Below the pieces are notes generated by a model. It saw nothing but the letters and a program-made list of their open reading frames with translations, was not told the DNA's origin and did no database searches. Positions 1-10,331 of a DNA stretch of 64,000 nucleotides are shown piece after piece; the stretch's first letter is position 1; every line of letters begins with the position of its first letter. A program made the translations under genes and the position numbers. The stretch lies in NCBI RefSeq assembly GCF_008704855.1, contig NZ_CP023691.1, positions 5,642,001 to 5,706,000 of the forward strand, written 5' to 3'. The stretch comes from Streptomyces platensis (GTDB taxonomy: Bacteria > Actinomycetota > Actinomycetes > Streptomycetales > Streptomycetaceae).

Positions 1-244
1 CCCCTCATATCCGTCGTAGCTAGTCGCGCTCACGACCTCGCCCCTCCTGCGACCGCGGTCAAGTTCGTTTTCCAGTTCTGGAGTTGCGCCTGTGCAGTCT
101 TGCGGAGGACGATCCTACGTTTGAAGGCCGGGGGCGCAGCAAGGGGGCTCGGCCCCGCCTCCCGCCCCGCGGGAAGCGGCTTTGCCCATAGGCGCACCTT
201 TCCACGGTTCGCCCCCTTCACTCACGTCGTTTCACTTCACTCCC
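1..244. other. Left-edge intergenic stretch with no supported gene
   Basis: Short overlapping open frames exist on both strands but none has family character or a convincing ribosome site. The stretch lies downstream of the minus-strand DUF402-like gene and contains a weak GGGGC-TCG-GCCCC hairpin near 145-157. I see no RNA gene here. Confidence 0.5.
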
Positions 245-976
245 TCACGACCGCAAACGCTCCGGCGCGCGGTCCCAGTCCGCCGGGAGCCGGGGAACGC
301 CCCAGGCCGGGTCGGGCCGCCAGTCCTCCCAGCCGTCGGCGTACGGTGCGCGCCAGGCCGAGATCTGTGCGATCGCGGCCCGGCCCGCCGACCGGACCTC
401 GGCGGCCTGAGCGGCCGTCATCAGCCCGTCCCGCTGCGCCTGGGCGAACTCGTCCTCGTCCCGCCACTCCCAGTGCCGGTCCGGAAAGACGCAGATGTCG
501 AGAAAGTGGTCCTCGGAGTCAATGCCGCCCGCCCAACGGCGGCGCGGCTCCTCCAGATTGACGTACCAGTTCTTGAACTGCCAGCCGCGCTCCCAGAACA
601 GCCACACCGACCACGGGTCGCCGGGTCGGGCCAGCTTCAGCACACCCGTGCCGAACCAGTGGTCCCGGGCGGTGCGGCGCGGTTTGGTGTAGCGGGTGGA
701 CAGCGGCTCGCGGTGCACCGGTGTGCCGTCGGCGAGCACCGGCTTGATGCAGGCGGTGCCGGGCGCCATCCACACCGCCAGCAGATCGTCGGTGTCCTGG
801 ACGACGGTCATCGGCCGGCAGATGTGGAACCGCCCGGCGTCGGCGTTGTCGCGATATCGCCACAGGACGTGGTCCCCCGGCGCCCAGCGCGCCCCGTCCG
901 CCGCCCGCTTCGCCCCGGCCGCCCCGCGACCGCCGGCCGCCTCGCCTTCCGTCGTGTCCACCATGTCCGCTGTCAT
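245..976 (-). CDS. DUF402-family protein
   Basis: The product is 243 residues. After a low-complexity Ala/Gly-rich N-terminus, the core has the aromatic and acidic signature of DUF402 proteins (FomD-like fold): VLWRYRDNADAG near residue 40, FWERGWQFKNWYVNLEEP in the middle, and DHFLDICVFPD followed by WEWRDEDEF. In this family the acidic residues bind divalent metal and some members are nucleoside phosphatases; the substrate here is unknown. An in-frame ATG at 964 is an alternative start. It lies downstream of the fumC end in the same orientation, with a gap of about 90 bp. Confidence 0.75.
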   Translation of the reverse strand: MTADMVDTTEGEAAGGRGAAGAKRAADGARWAPGDHVLWRYRDNADAGRFHICRPMTVVQDTDDLLAVWMAPGTACIKPVLADGTPVHREPLSTRYTKPRRTARDHWFGTGVLKLARPGDPWSVWLFWERGWQFKNWYVNLEEPRRRWAGGIDSEDHFLDICVFPDRHWEWRDEDEFAQAQRDGLMTAAQAAEVRSAGRAAIAQISAWRAPYADGWEDWRPDPAWGVPRLPADWDRAPERLRS

Positions 977-1063
977 GCGCAGATCTTAGAGGCGCGGCCC
1001 GCAGCGCGCCGTGACGTGAGCCGCACCGGGCGTAACGAACGTGCTGTCCTGCGCCGCGCCGCG

Positions 1064-2476
1064 TTACGGGTGCGTCATCCGCAGCACATCCAGCGCCTCG
1101 TCCAGCTGCTCCTCGGTCAGCAGCCCCCGCTCGACGTAGCCGCCGTCCAGGACCACCTCACGAATGGTCTTCCGTTCGGCGAGCGACTTCTTGGCGACCT
1201 TCGCCGCCTCCTCGTAGCCGAGGTACTTGTTGAGCGGGGTGACGACCGAGGGCGAGGACTCGGCGTACTCCCGGGCCCGTTCCACGTTCGCGGTGATCCC
1301 GTCGACCGTACGGTCCGCCAGCAGCCGCGAGACATTGGCGAGCAGCCGCACCGACTCCAGCACATTCTTCGCGATCACCGGCAGCATCACATTCAGCTCG
1401 AAGTTGCCGGCCGCCCCGGCCGCCGCCACCGTCGCGTCATTGCCGGTGACCTGCGCCGCCACCATCAGCACCGCCTCCGGGATCACCGGGTTGACCTTGC
1501 CCGGCATGATCGACGAACCCGGCTGGAGATCCGGCAGCGCGATCTCGGCGAGCCCGGTCCGCGGCCCCGAGGCCATCCACCGCAGATCGTTGGCGATCTT
1601 CGTCAGCCCGACCCCGATCGTCCGCAGCTGCCCGCTGGTCTCGACGATCGCGTCCCGCGCCCCCTGCGCCTCGAAGTGGTTGCGCGCCTCGGTCAGCGGC
1701 AGCCCGGTCACCCGCGCCACCTCGGCGATCACCGCGGCCGAGAACCCGGGCGGGGTGTTGATCCCCGTCCCCACCGCCGTACCGCCCAGCGGGAGTTCCG
1801 CCAGCCGCGGCAACGAGGCCCGCAGCCGCTCGACGCCGTACCGCACCTGGGCGGCATAGCCGCCGAACTCCTGACCCAGCGTCACCGGCGTCGCATCCAT
1901 CAGATGCGTCCGCCCCGACTTCACGACCTCCGCGAACTCCTCCGCCTTCCGCTCCAGCGCCTCCGCCAGATGCTCCAGCGCCGGAATCAGGTCATGGAGG
2001 ACCGCCGACGTCGCCGCGATGTGGATCGACGACGGAAAGACATCATTGGACGACTGGCTCGCATTGACATGGTCGTTCGGATGCACCTCCCGCCCCAGCC
2101 GCTCACCCGCCAGCGTCGCGATGACCTCATTGGTGTTCATGTTCGACGACGTGCCGGACCCCGTCTGGAACACATCGATGGGGAAGTGCTCGTCCCAGAG
2201 CCCCTCGGCGACTGCGGCGGCGGCCTCCTGGACGGCCGCCGCGATCTCCTTGTCCAGCACCCCCAGCTCGCCGTTGACCAGGGCGGCCGCCCCCTTGATC
2301 CGGGCCAGCGCCGCGATGTGCGCCCGCTCCAGCCGCTGCCCGGAAATCGGGAAGTTCTCCACCGCCCGCTGCGTCTGCGCCCGCCATTTGGCATGCGCCG
2401 GGACCCGCACCTCGCCCATGGAGTCGTGCTCGGTCCGGAAGCCGTCGGAGTCGCCGAATGCGCTGTTGTCGCTCAT
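1064..2476 (-). CDS. fumC: Class II fumarate hydratase
   Basis: This 470-residue protein hydrates fumarate to L-malate in the TCA cycle without an iron-sulfur cluster. Family signatures visible are TGSGTSSNMNTNEV, the SGRTHLMDATPVTLGQE segment and the catalytic loop GSSIMPGKVNP. The open frame continues 14 codons upstream to 2518, but the start at 2476 (MSDNSAFG) gives the expected N-terminus. A second, unrelated class I fumarase lies 2.4 kb away at 4916-6589, so the strain can make both an oxygen-stable and an Fe-S fumarase. Confidence 0.95.
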   Translation of the reverse strand: MSDNSAFGDSDGFRTEHDSMGEVRVPAHAKWRAQTQRAVENFPISGQRLERAHIAALARIKGAAALVNGELGVLDKEIAAAVQEAAAAVAEGLWDEHFPIDVFQTGSGTSSNMNTNEVIATLAGERLGREVHPNDHVNASQSSNDVFPSSIHIAATSAVLHDLIPALEHLAEALERKAEEFAEVVKSGRTHLMDATPVTLGQEFGGYAAQVRYGVERLRASLPRLAELPLGGTAVGTGINTPPGFSAAVIAEVARVTGLPLTEARNHFEAQGARDAIVETSGQLRTIGVGLTKIANDLRWMASGPRTGLAEIALPDLQPGSSIMPGKVNPVIPEAVLMVAAQVTGNDATVAAAGAAGNFELNVMLPVIAKNVLESVRLLANVSRLLADRTVDGITANVERAREYAESSPSVVTPLNKYLGYEEAAKVAKKSLAERKTIREVVLDGGYVERGLLTEEQLDEALDVLRMTHP

Positions 2477-2657
2477 ACCTATGTCAGTGCCCGGGAAAGG
2501 CGATCTGTTCCCGGGCACCGCCGGATCTCACCTGCTTGCGGGGCGCCCGCCCTTCGGCCCCGCTACGGAGGCCGTCCGGGCCCGGTCGGGGATGAGGAGG
2601 GCAGGGCCGCGGGACTCGCCTCCCCGGTCAGCTCAACCTCCGCCCAGAGGCACGGCC

Positions 2658-2707
2658 TTGAGCGACTGCTCAAAACGCTCTACGCTGCGTTTTGAGCAGT
2701 CGCTCAA
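2658..2707. promoter_or_regulatory. Long perfect inverted repeat, probable dual TetR operator
   Basis: Two 21-bp arms (2658-2678 and 2687-2707) are perfect reverse complements around an 8-bp centre. Each arm contains its own palindrome, TTGAGC-N4-GCTCAA, at 2658-2673 and 2692-2707. The right palindrome ends 23 bp before the ATG at 2731. This looks like a double operator for the TetR protein encoded as the third gene of the downstream operon, and it may also affect the divergent fumC. The sites are seen directly; the TetR link is inferred from position and symmetry. Confidence 0.8.
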
Positions 2708-2730
2708 ACGTCTGGGGCGGAGGAAGTCGC

Positions 2731-3477
2731 ATGGGGTTGTACGTGGAGGCGCGCATCCGCGCCGGGATCGACGAGGTGTGGGACCGGAGCCAGTTGCCGG
2801 ACCGGCATCAACGCTGGGACCTGAGGTTCAGCGAGATCGACTACCTGCCGTGTGAGCCGGGGGAGCCGCAGCGCTTCCGCTACGCCACCCGCGTCCTGCC
2901 GCTGCTCACGGTCGACGGCACCGGCGTCTCGGCCGGTGAGCGCAACCGGCCCGACGGCACCCGGACTTCCGCCCTCCGCTTCGCCTCCGCCCATCCGCTC
3001 TCCCTCATCGAGGAGGGTCGCGGGTACTGGCGGTATGTCCCGGACGGCGCGGAGCTGCGGTTCCTCACCGGATATGACTACCGGCCGCGCTGGGGGCGCT
3101 TCGGCAGGTTCGCCGACCGGCTCGTCTTCCGGCCGCTGATGGGCTGGGCCACCGCCTGGTCCTTCGACCGGCTGCGGCTGTGGTGCGAGCGCGGGATCAC
3201 CCCCGAACGGTCGCTGCGCCAGGCTCTCGCGGAGCTGTTCGTCCGTATCGCCGCCGTCGTCGCCACCGCGGCCCTGGCACCCGTGGCCCCCGTCGCCCCG
3301 GCCGCTCTGCTCGCCGCGACCGTACCCGCCGTGGCGGCCGCCGCGCTGCTGCTGCCGCCCCTGCCCACCACCCCCGCGGCCCGCCGCTGTCTGCGCCGCC
3401 CGCTGGAGCGGGCCGCCGGACGTGGCGGGAGCGCCGCCGCCCCCACCGCCCTCCTCGCCACTCTGGAGCAGTCATGA
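2731..3477 (+). CDS. SRPBCC-type protein with hydrophobic C-terminus
   Basis: The product is 248 residues. The N-terminal ~150 residues look like a START/Bet v1-like SRPBCC domain (VEARIRAGIDEVWDRSQLPDRHQRWDLRFSEIDYL style), a fold that binds hydrophobic ligands. The C-terminal third is an Ala/Pro/Val-rich hydrophobic stretch that could span the membrane. The ATG at 2731 is preferred because GGAGGA lies 7 bases upstream; a TTG at 2692 would put the start inside the operator. First gene of an operon: its stop overlaps the next start (ATGA). Ligand unknown. Confidence 0.75.
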   Translation: MGLYVEARIRAGIDEVWDRSQLPDRHQRWDLRFSEIDYLPCEPGEPQRFRYATRVLPLLTVDGTGVSAGERNRPDGTRTSALRFASAHPLSLIEEGRGYWRYVPDGAELRFLTGYDYRPRWGRFGRFADRLVFRPLMGWATAWSFDRLRLWCERGITPERSLRQALAELFVRIAAVVATAALAPVAPVAPAALLAATVPAVAAAALLLPPLPTTPAARRCLRRPLERAAGRGGSAAAPTALLATLEQS

Positions 3478-4181
3478 CCTCGATATTCCAGCGCGTCCTG
3501 GGCGCCGACTTCGACCGGCTCCACCCGCAGATCCGGCGGCGCTTCTCCGTCGGGCTGGACAGCGGTGAGGCCTGCGTCGGGCGCGGCACGATGGACCGGA
3601 TCTGGCACGGCCGCAGCTTCGTCCGGCCGTTCCTGGCCCTCGGCGGCAGCCGCAACATCCTCGTCCCGCAGACCGGCCGGGACATCCCCTTCGTCATCGA
3701 GAACGTCCCGTACCGGGACTCCTTCGGCCGCGAGACCGTCACCTTCGTCCGGACCTTCGCCTTCCCGCGCCGCTCGCACAGCCCGCACGGCCCGCGCCGC
3801 CCCCGCCGCTTCGACGCGACCATGATCTACAGCCCCGAGCGCGGCTGCATCGTCGACTACCTGGGCACCCACCAGCACCTCGCCACCGACCTCCACTTCA
3901 CGGTCGACGACACCGGCGCCCTGGTCATCCGCTCCGGCGAGCACCGCTTCCGGGAGGGGCCGGTCGACGTACGGGTGCCGGACCTGATCGGGGGCGACGC
4001 CGTGGTGCGCGAGTCGTACGACGAGGCGGCCGGGCGCTTCCGTATCCAGGTGCGGGTCGGCAACCGGCGATTCGGGCCGCTCTTCGGCTACGAGGGGTCC
4101 TTCGACGCCGAGTTCGTGAACGTGGCCGAGCGCGGAGTGCGCGCCGGGCTGCGGCCGGTGCGCGAGGAGGCGCGCACGTGA
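3474..4181 (+). CDS. DUF4166 domain protein
   Basis: The product is 235 residues, matching the DUF4166 family in size and in motifs such as FQRVLGADFDRLHPQIRRRF at the N-terminus and RDSFGRETVTFVRTF centrally. Function is unknown; family members are often fused or adjacent to saccharopine-dehydrogenase-like or SRPBCC proteins. The start ATG overlaps the upstream stop by 4 bases, and its own stop overlaps the GTG of the TetR gene, so the three genes are translationally coupled. Confidence 0.8.
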   Translation: MTSIFQRVLGADFDRLHPQIRRRFSVGLDSGEACVGRGTMDRIWHGRSFVRPFLALGGSRNILVPQTGRDIPFVIENVPYRDSFGRETVTFVRTFAFPRRSHSPHGPRRPRRFDATMIYSPERGCIVDYLGTHQHLATDLHFTVDDTGALVIRSGEHRFREGPVDVRVPDLIGGDAVVRESYDEAAGRFRIQVRVGNRRFGPLFGYEGSFDAEFVNVAERGVRAGLRPVREEART

Positions 4182-4840
4182 GCGCCGACACCCGTACGAA
4201 ACTGCTCGAAGGAGCGCTGCGCACGGTCGCCGAGCAGGGCATCGCCAAGACCTCGGCCCGCACCATCGCCGCCGCCGCGGGCGTCAACCAGGCCCTGGTC
4301 TTCTATCACTTCGGCAGCGTCGACGAACTCCTCGCCGCTGCCTGCCGCTACGGCGCGGAGCAGCGCCTCGCGGGCTACCGCGAAGGCCTCGCCCGGGTCG
4401 ACACCCTCGCCGAACTCCTGGAACTGGGACGGCACCTGCACACCGAACAGCGGGCCGGCGGCCATGTCGCCGTCCTCGCCCAGCTCCTGGCCGGCGCCCA
4501 GACCCAGCCCCGCCTCGCCCCCGCGACCGCCGCCGGACTCACCCTGTGGATCGACGAGATCGAAAAGGTCCTGGCACGCGTCCTCGCCGACACCCCCATC
4601 ACCGCCTTCGTCGACGTCCCCGGCCTCTCCCGGGCCCTCGCCGCGTCCTTCGTCGGCCTGGAACTCTACGAGGGCGTCGACCAGGAGGGCGCCCTGGCGG
4701 CCCTGGACGCACTGGAACAACTCTCCGGCCTCCTCGGCGTCCTGGAGGACCTGGGCCCGGTAGCCCAGCGGGCCGTACGCGCCCGACTGCGGCGGAGCGC
4801 GGGGCGGCGGGGGCAGGGCGGTCCGCGCGCGGGTGCGTGA
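4178..4840 (+). CDS. TetR/AcrR-family transcriptional regulator
   Basis: The product is 220 residues. The N-terminal DNA-binding domain (about residues 5-50) has the typical TetR helix-turn-helix, ending in NQALVFYHFGSVDELL. The ligand-binding C-terminal half is Leu/Ala-rich. It starts with GTG overlapping the preceding stop. As last gene of the SRPBCC-DUF4166 operon it probably represses that operon through the palindromes at 2658-2707. The last ~25 residues are a basic low-complexity tail. Confidence 0.9.
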   Translation: MSADTRTKLLEGALRTVAEQGIAKTSARTIAAAAGVNQALVFYHFGSVDELLAAACRYGAEQRLAGYREGLARVDTLAELLELGRHLHTEQRAGGHVAVLAQLLAGAQTQPRLAPATAAGLTLWIDEIEKVLARVLADTPITAFVDVPGLSRALAASFVGLELYEGVDQEGALAALDALEQLSGLLGVLEDLGPVAQRAVRARLRRSAGRRGQGGPRAGA

Positions 4841-4853
4841 CCGGCCGGCCTCG

Positions 4854-4890
4854 CAGCAGAGCCCCTGACAAAACGTCAGGGGCTCTGCTG
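4854..4890. terminator. Bidirectional hairpin terminator
   Basis: A perfect 16-bp stem (CAGCAGAGCCCCTGAC paired with its complement at 4875-4890) closes an AAAAC loop. It sits between the convergent tetR and class I fumarase genes and can serve both. Confidence 0.85.
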
Positions 4891-4915
4891 GTTGCTCAGG
4901 GACGGTGCCGGTTCG

Positions 4916-6589
<1,674 letters not shown>

Positions 6590-6777
6590 CGAAGGTCATT
6601 CCTTACTCGGAGAGGTCCGGCTGGCATCTACGGCAGCGCCTCCACAGCGTAGAACCCTGGCGCGCGGACGCCGCTGTGAGGTAAGGCTCAGTCGGCGCGC
6701 GGCCGGATCTGTTCGCTTCCAGGGGCCGGTCCTGCGGACTCTAGTCGCGATCTATCGCGTTTCGGTACGCTGGGCCG

Positions 6778-7656
6778 GTGGATGCAGACAACGGGGGACG
6801 TCCGGGCCCTGAGACCCCGCCCGGACCGCTTCAGGAGCAGGACCGGCTCCAGGAGCGGAAACCGCTGAACATGACCAAGCCGGCGGCCCGGGCGCCGGCC
6901 CCGCCCGCGGTGGCCGAACGCGATATCCGGGCGTCCGACGCGGACCGCGACCGGATCGCCGAGATCCTCCGCGAGGCGCTGGCGGAGGGCCGGCTGGACC
7001 CGGAGGAGCACGCGGAGCGGATCGACGCGGTCTACCGCGCCAAGACCATGGGCGAACTGGAGCCCGTCGTACGGGATCTGCCCGCGGCGGGCGGCAGCCG
7101 CCCACAGCCGGACCAGGGCGGGTACGCGCACGGGCCCGCCGCCCCGGCGCCGGACCAGAACCTCGTCGCGATCTTCAGCGCCGCCGTCCGCAAGGGCCGC
7201 TGGCAGGCCCCGGCGCGGATCAACGCCGTGGCGTTCTTCGGCAGCGTCGAGATCGATCTGACCGAGGCGGTCTTCCCGCAGCAGCAGATCCAGATCAATG
7301 TCACGGCCCTCTTCGGCAGCGTGGAGATCCGGGTCCCGGAGAACATCACGCTGCGCAGCAGCGGCTCCGGCATCCTCGGCAGCTTCGAGGTCGAGACCCA
7401 TGAGGCGGGCGACGCCGACGCCCCGCAGGTCCACGTCAACGGCTATGCCGTGCTGGGCAGTGTGGAGGCCAAGCCCAAGCGCGGCGCCTGGATACGCGAT
7501 CTGCGCGACCGGCTGCGCGAGGGGCACCGGGAGCTGCGCCGGCAGGTGTGGGAGGACCACCAGCAGCTGCGGCAGGAGCAGCGGGAGTGGCACGAGCGGC
7601 ACCGCGCCGAACGGCGCGAGCGCCGGGACCGGTTCCGCAAGGGTTTTGACGGCTGA
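6778..7656 (+). CDS. DUF1707 (SHOCT-like) domain protein with C-terminal coiled coil
   Basis: The product is 292 residues if the GTG at 6778 is used; an internal ATG at 6871 is an alternative. A DUF1707 segment (about residues 48-100: RASDADRDRIAEILREALAEGRL then EEHAERIDAVYRAKT) is followed by a DUF2154-like region with three 'FGSVE'-type strands, and then by a highly charged Arg/Glu/Gln helix (about 240-290) that may form a coiled coil. Function unknown; such proteins are often small regulatory or envelope-associated proteins in actinobacteria. Confidence 0.8.
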   Translation: MDADNGGRPGPETPPGPLQEQDRLQERKPLNMTKPAARAPAPPAVAERDIRASDADRDRIAEILREALAEGRLDPEEHAERIDAVYRAKTMGELEPVVRDLPAAGGSRPQPDQGGYAHGPAAPAPDQNLVAIFSAAVRKGRWQAPARINAVAFFGSVEIDLTEAVFPQQQIQINVTALFGSVEIRVPENITLRSSGSGILGSFEVETHEAGDADAPQVHVNGYAVLGSVEAKPKRGAWIRDLRDRLREGHRELRRQVWEDHQQLRQEQREWHERHRAERRERRDRFRKGFDG

Positions 7657-7784
7657 CGGCTGACGGCTGACGGCGGCGGCGGACGGGCCGCGGGGGCCAG
7701 GGAGTTGGGGCGGGCCGGCCGGCGTTCCGGGAGGGCGGGAGCCGGTGTTCCCGGAGGGCGGCGGCCGGTGTTCCCGGAGGGTTC
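7648..7784. repeat. Short tandem repeats downstream of the DUF1707 gene
   Basis: The heptamer GGCTGAC is repeated three times in tandem from 7651, overlapping the stop codon. It is followed by three 23-bp tandem units starting at 7719, 7742 and 7765, each around CCGGNGTTCC-GGAGGG. The 302-bp gap to the WhiB-like gene otherwise shows no gene. Slippage could extend the protein or vary the 3' UTR. Confidence 0.7.
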
Positions 7785-7958
7785 GTCCGCTGACGCTTTT
7801 CTCGTTGTCGCACGATCGCCACGGTGTGCATAAGCGTGCGTACAGCGGGTAGGGCTGGTGCATCGTCTCTCGTACGGCTGCGGGGTGCGGAAAAAGGCCG
7901 TGCGCAGCGAGACGGGCAAGGGTGATTCTCGCGCCGAAGCCGTCGTCAGGAGTAGACC

Positions 7959-8318
7959 GTGCTGCTACCGCAACAGCCCCTGCAGGATGCCGCTGTCGTT
8001 CCGTCCCAGCAACTGCCTGCTCGCGACGAGGCCGGCCCCTGGCATTCGGAGGCGGTGTGCCGCCGGGACGAAGCCGGGCTGTTCTTCGCCCCGTCCAAGG
8101 AGCCCACCGCCGCCCGGCTGGCCAGAGAAGAGGCCGCGAAGCGGGTCTGCGCCCGCTGCCCCGTGATGGTCGAGTGCCGGGAGCATGCGTTGCTCCAGCC
8201 CGAGCCGTACGGCGTCTGGGGAGGTCTGACCGCGGCCGAGCGCCGGGTCGTGCTGACCCGCCGCCGGCGCCGGGAGAGCGAACTCCAGCGCACGGCCCAT
8301 ATGCCCGCGGCGGGCTGA
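7959..8318 (+). CDS. WhiB-like iron-sulfur regulator (possible WblI)
   Basis: The product is 119 residues. It has the four-cysteine WhiB cluster (EAVCRRDEAGLFF, then CARCPVMVEC) and the family GVWGGLTAAERR turn followed by a basic RRRRRE tail. WhiB-like proteins hold a 4Fe-4S cluster and act with the primary sigma factor in actinobacterial development or redox response. The GTG start has AGGAG about 6 bases upstream. Position next to glpX is where I recall wblI in S. coelicolor, but I am not certain of the ortholog name. Confidence 0.92.
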   Translation: MLLPQQPLQDAAVVPSQQLPARDEAGPWHSEAVCRRDEAGLFFAPSKEPTAARLAREEAAKRVCARCPVMVECREHALLQPEPYGVWGGLTAAERRVVLTRRRRRESELQRTAHMPAAG

Positions 8319-8368
8319 CCGCCGCGGCACCGGCTTCGGCCCGTACGGCGCACCCCGCACGCAGGGGT

Positions 8369-8409
8369 CACTTCGCCCCCGCCGGAGACTCTCCGGCGGG
8401 GGCGAAGTG
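8369..8409. terminator. Strong bidirectional terminator hairpin
   Basis: A perfect 19-bp stem (arms 8369-8387 and 8391-8409) with a 3-base loop lies between the convergent WhiB-like gene and glpX. Confidence 0.9.
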
Positions 8410-8449
8410 TGTGTACGCGCGCGGGCCGGACAGGGCCCGCCGGGCGCCG

Positions 8450-9481
8450 CTAGCTGGGGCGCTCGAAGTCCACCGAGCTGTAGGCGCGCAGCTTCGACAG
8501 CCGGTGCTGGGAGTCGATCTGGCGGATGGTGCCGGACTTGGAACGCATCACCAGGGACTGGGTGTAGGCGTTCTCGGCGCGGTAGCGGACCCCGCGCAGC
8601 AGCTCGCCGTCGGTGATGCCGGTGGCGACGAAGAAGACGTTGTCGCCGCGGACCAGGTCGTCGATCTCCAGCACCTTGTCCAGGTCGTGCCCGGCGTCCA
8701 GCGCGCGCTGGCGCTCCTCGTCGTCCTTGGGCCACAGCTCGCCCTGGAAGGCGCCGCCCAGACACTTCAGCGCACAGGCCGCGATGATGCCCTCGGGCGT
8801 CCCGCCGATGCCCAGCAGCAGGTCGACGCCGGTGCCCTCACGGGCCGCCATGATCGCGCCGGCGACATCGCCGTCGGCGATGAACTTGATCCGGGCCCCG
8901 GCTTCCCGGACCTCCTTGACCAGTCCGTCGTGGCGGGGACGGTCCAGGATGACCACCGTGACGTCCTCGACCGCGGACTTCTTCGCCTTGGCGATCCGCT
9001 TGATGTTCACGGCCACCGGGGCCGTGATGTCGACGAAGTCGGCGGCCTCCGGGCCCGTGGCGAGCTTGTCCATGTAGAAGACCGCGGACGGGTCGAACAT
9101 CGAGCCGCGCTCGGCCACCGCCATCACGGACACGGCGTTCGCCATGCCCTTGGCGGTCAGCGTCGTCCCGTCCACCGGGTCCACGGCCACGTCGCACTCC
9201 GGGCCGGTCCCGTCGCCGACGCGCTCGCCGTTGTAGAGCATCGGGGCGTTGTCCTTCTCGCCCTCCCCGATGACCACGACGCCGTTCATCGACACGGTGT
9301 GGATCAGGGCGCGCATGGCCTTGACCGCCGCGCCGTCCGCGCCGTTCTTGTCACCCCGTCCCACCCAGCGGCCCGACGCCATGGCACCGGCCTCGGTCAC
9401 CCGGACGAGCTCCAGGGCGAGGTTGCGGTCCGGGGCCTCGGGGCTGACCTCGAGTGGGGACGGGAGATGATGCTCGGTCAT
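8450..9481 (-). CDS. glpX: Class II fructose-1,6-bisphosphatase
   Basis: The 343-residue enzyme dephosphorylates fructose 1,6-bisphosphate in gluconeogenesis. GlpX signatures are visible: VVVIGEGEKDNAPML and the metal site AVDPVDGTT. Full length, single domain. The start at 9481 (MTEHHLPS) is preferred over 9490 because AAAGG lies 8-9 bases upstream. Actinobacteria generally rely on this class as their main FBPase. Confidence 0.95.
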   Translation of the reverse strand: MTEHHLPSPLEVSPEAPDRNLALELVRVTEAGAMASGRWVGRGDKNGADGAAVKAMRALIHTVSMNGVVVIGEGEKDNAPMLYNGERVGDGTGPECDVAVDPVDGTTLTAKGMANAVSVMAVAERGSMFDPSAVFYMDKLATGPEAADFVDITAPVAVNIKRIAKAKKSAVEDVTVVILDRPRHDGLVKEVREAGARIKFIADGDVAGAIMAAREGTGVDLLLGIGGTPEGIIAACALKCLGGAFQGELWPKDDEERQRALDAGHDLDKVLEIDDLVRGDNVFFVATGITDGELLRGVRYRAENAYTQSLVMRSKSGTIRQIDSQHRLSKLRAYSSVDFERPS

Positions 9482-9677
9482 CGAGCGCACCTTTCTGTAC
9501 GGCGACGGCCGTGAAGGATGAGGGTGATACCGACCTTATCCGTACCTCGCCAAAATGAGCAGAGGGCCCCACGCATGAGCACCCCGGGAGGAGTCGGGCG
9601 TCGATGCATTTGCGCAGGTCGCAGCCCTGACCGGGGGGCCTGTCGGGTCCGCGGCGGCCATAGGGGACCATAGGGGC

Positions 9678-10223
9678 GTGGCAGGTATGCGAGGCAGGCA
9701 AACGGTGCGGGACATGGTCCTGTCGCTGGCGGTGATCGGCATCCTCGTCGGGGCGATCTACATCTTCATCCCGCACGACGAGAGCGCGGACGCGGCGCGG
9801 AGCGCGGTCAAGCGGGTCGACTACCGCGTGGAACTGATCACGGCCCGGCGGACGGCGCCGTACGCGGTCGCCGCGCCCGAGGGGCTGCCCAAGACCTGGC
9901 GCGCCACCTCCGTCTCGTACAAGGCGAGCGACGACGGCAAGGGCGGCGCCTGGCATCTGGGCATGCTCGACCCGGAGCAGGAGTACGCGGCCGTCGAGCA
10001 GAGCGATGGCCTGCCGCGGAAGTTCATCAAGGACGTCACCCTCGGCGCGGCCAAGGCCGCAGGCAAGCAGGCCGTCGGCAGCAAGAAGTGGGACCGCTAC
10101 CAGGGCGACAAGTACCGGGCGCTGGTCCGTGAGGAGTCCGGGGTGACCACGGTCGTCACCGGCACCGCGCCGTACGGGCGGCTCGCCGATCTGGCCGCCG
10201 CGCTGGTGGCGAAGAAGGGCTGA
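9678..10223 (+). CDS. DUF4245 single-pass membrane protein
   Basis: The product is 181 residues: one N-terminal transmembrane helix (about 14-32, VLSLAVIGILVGAIYIFI) followed by an extracellular domain of about 145 residues. This layout and the phrase LPKTWRATSVSY are typical of DUF4245, a conserved actinobacterial family of unknown function found next to glpX. It is divergently arranged with glpX, with GTG start 196 bp away. Confidence 0.85.
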   Translation: MAGMRGRQTVRDMVLSLAVIGILVGAIYIFIPHDESADAARSAVKRVDYRVELITARRTAPYAVAAPEGLPKTWRATSVSYKASDDGKGGAWHLGMLDPEQEYAAVEQSDGLPRKFIKDVTLGAAKAAGKQAVGSKKWDRYQGDKYRALVREESGVTTVVTGTAPYGRLADLAAALVAKKG

Positions 10224-10240
10224 GCAGCCGCGATACCGCT

Positions 10241-10275
10241 GAGGCCGCCGCACCCGGGAGGGGTGCGGCGGCCTC
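10241..10275. terminator. Bidirectional hairpin terminator
   Basis: A perfect 15-bp stem (GAGGCCGCCGCACCC and its complement) with a 5-base loop lies between the DUF4245 gene and the convergent nitroreductase. Confidence 0.9.
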
Positions 10276-10331
10276 TTGCATGGAGTGACTCCCGCGCGGG
10301 AAGTCCGGGCCGGCGTGCTCGCCAGGCGGAC

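Noticed and set aside
182..2695. An 837-codon plus-strand open frame over fumC
   Set aside because: It is antisense to fumC and the DUF402 gene with Arg/Pro/His-rich shadow composition and no family motif.
7648..7784. Tandem repeats as a possible CRISPR or riboswitch
   Set aside because: The units are directly tandem with no spacers, short and G+C-rich, and match no riboswitch fold I recognise.
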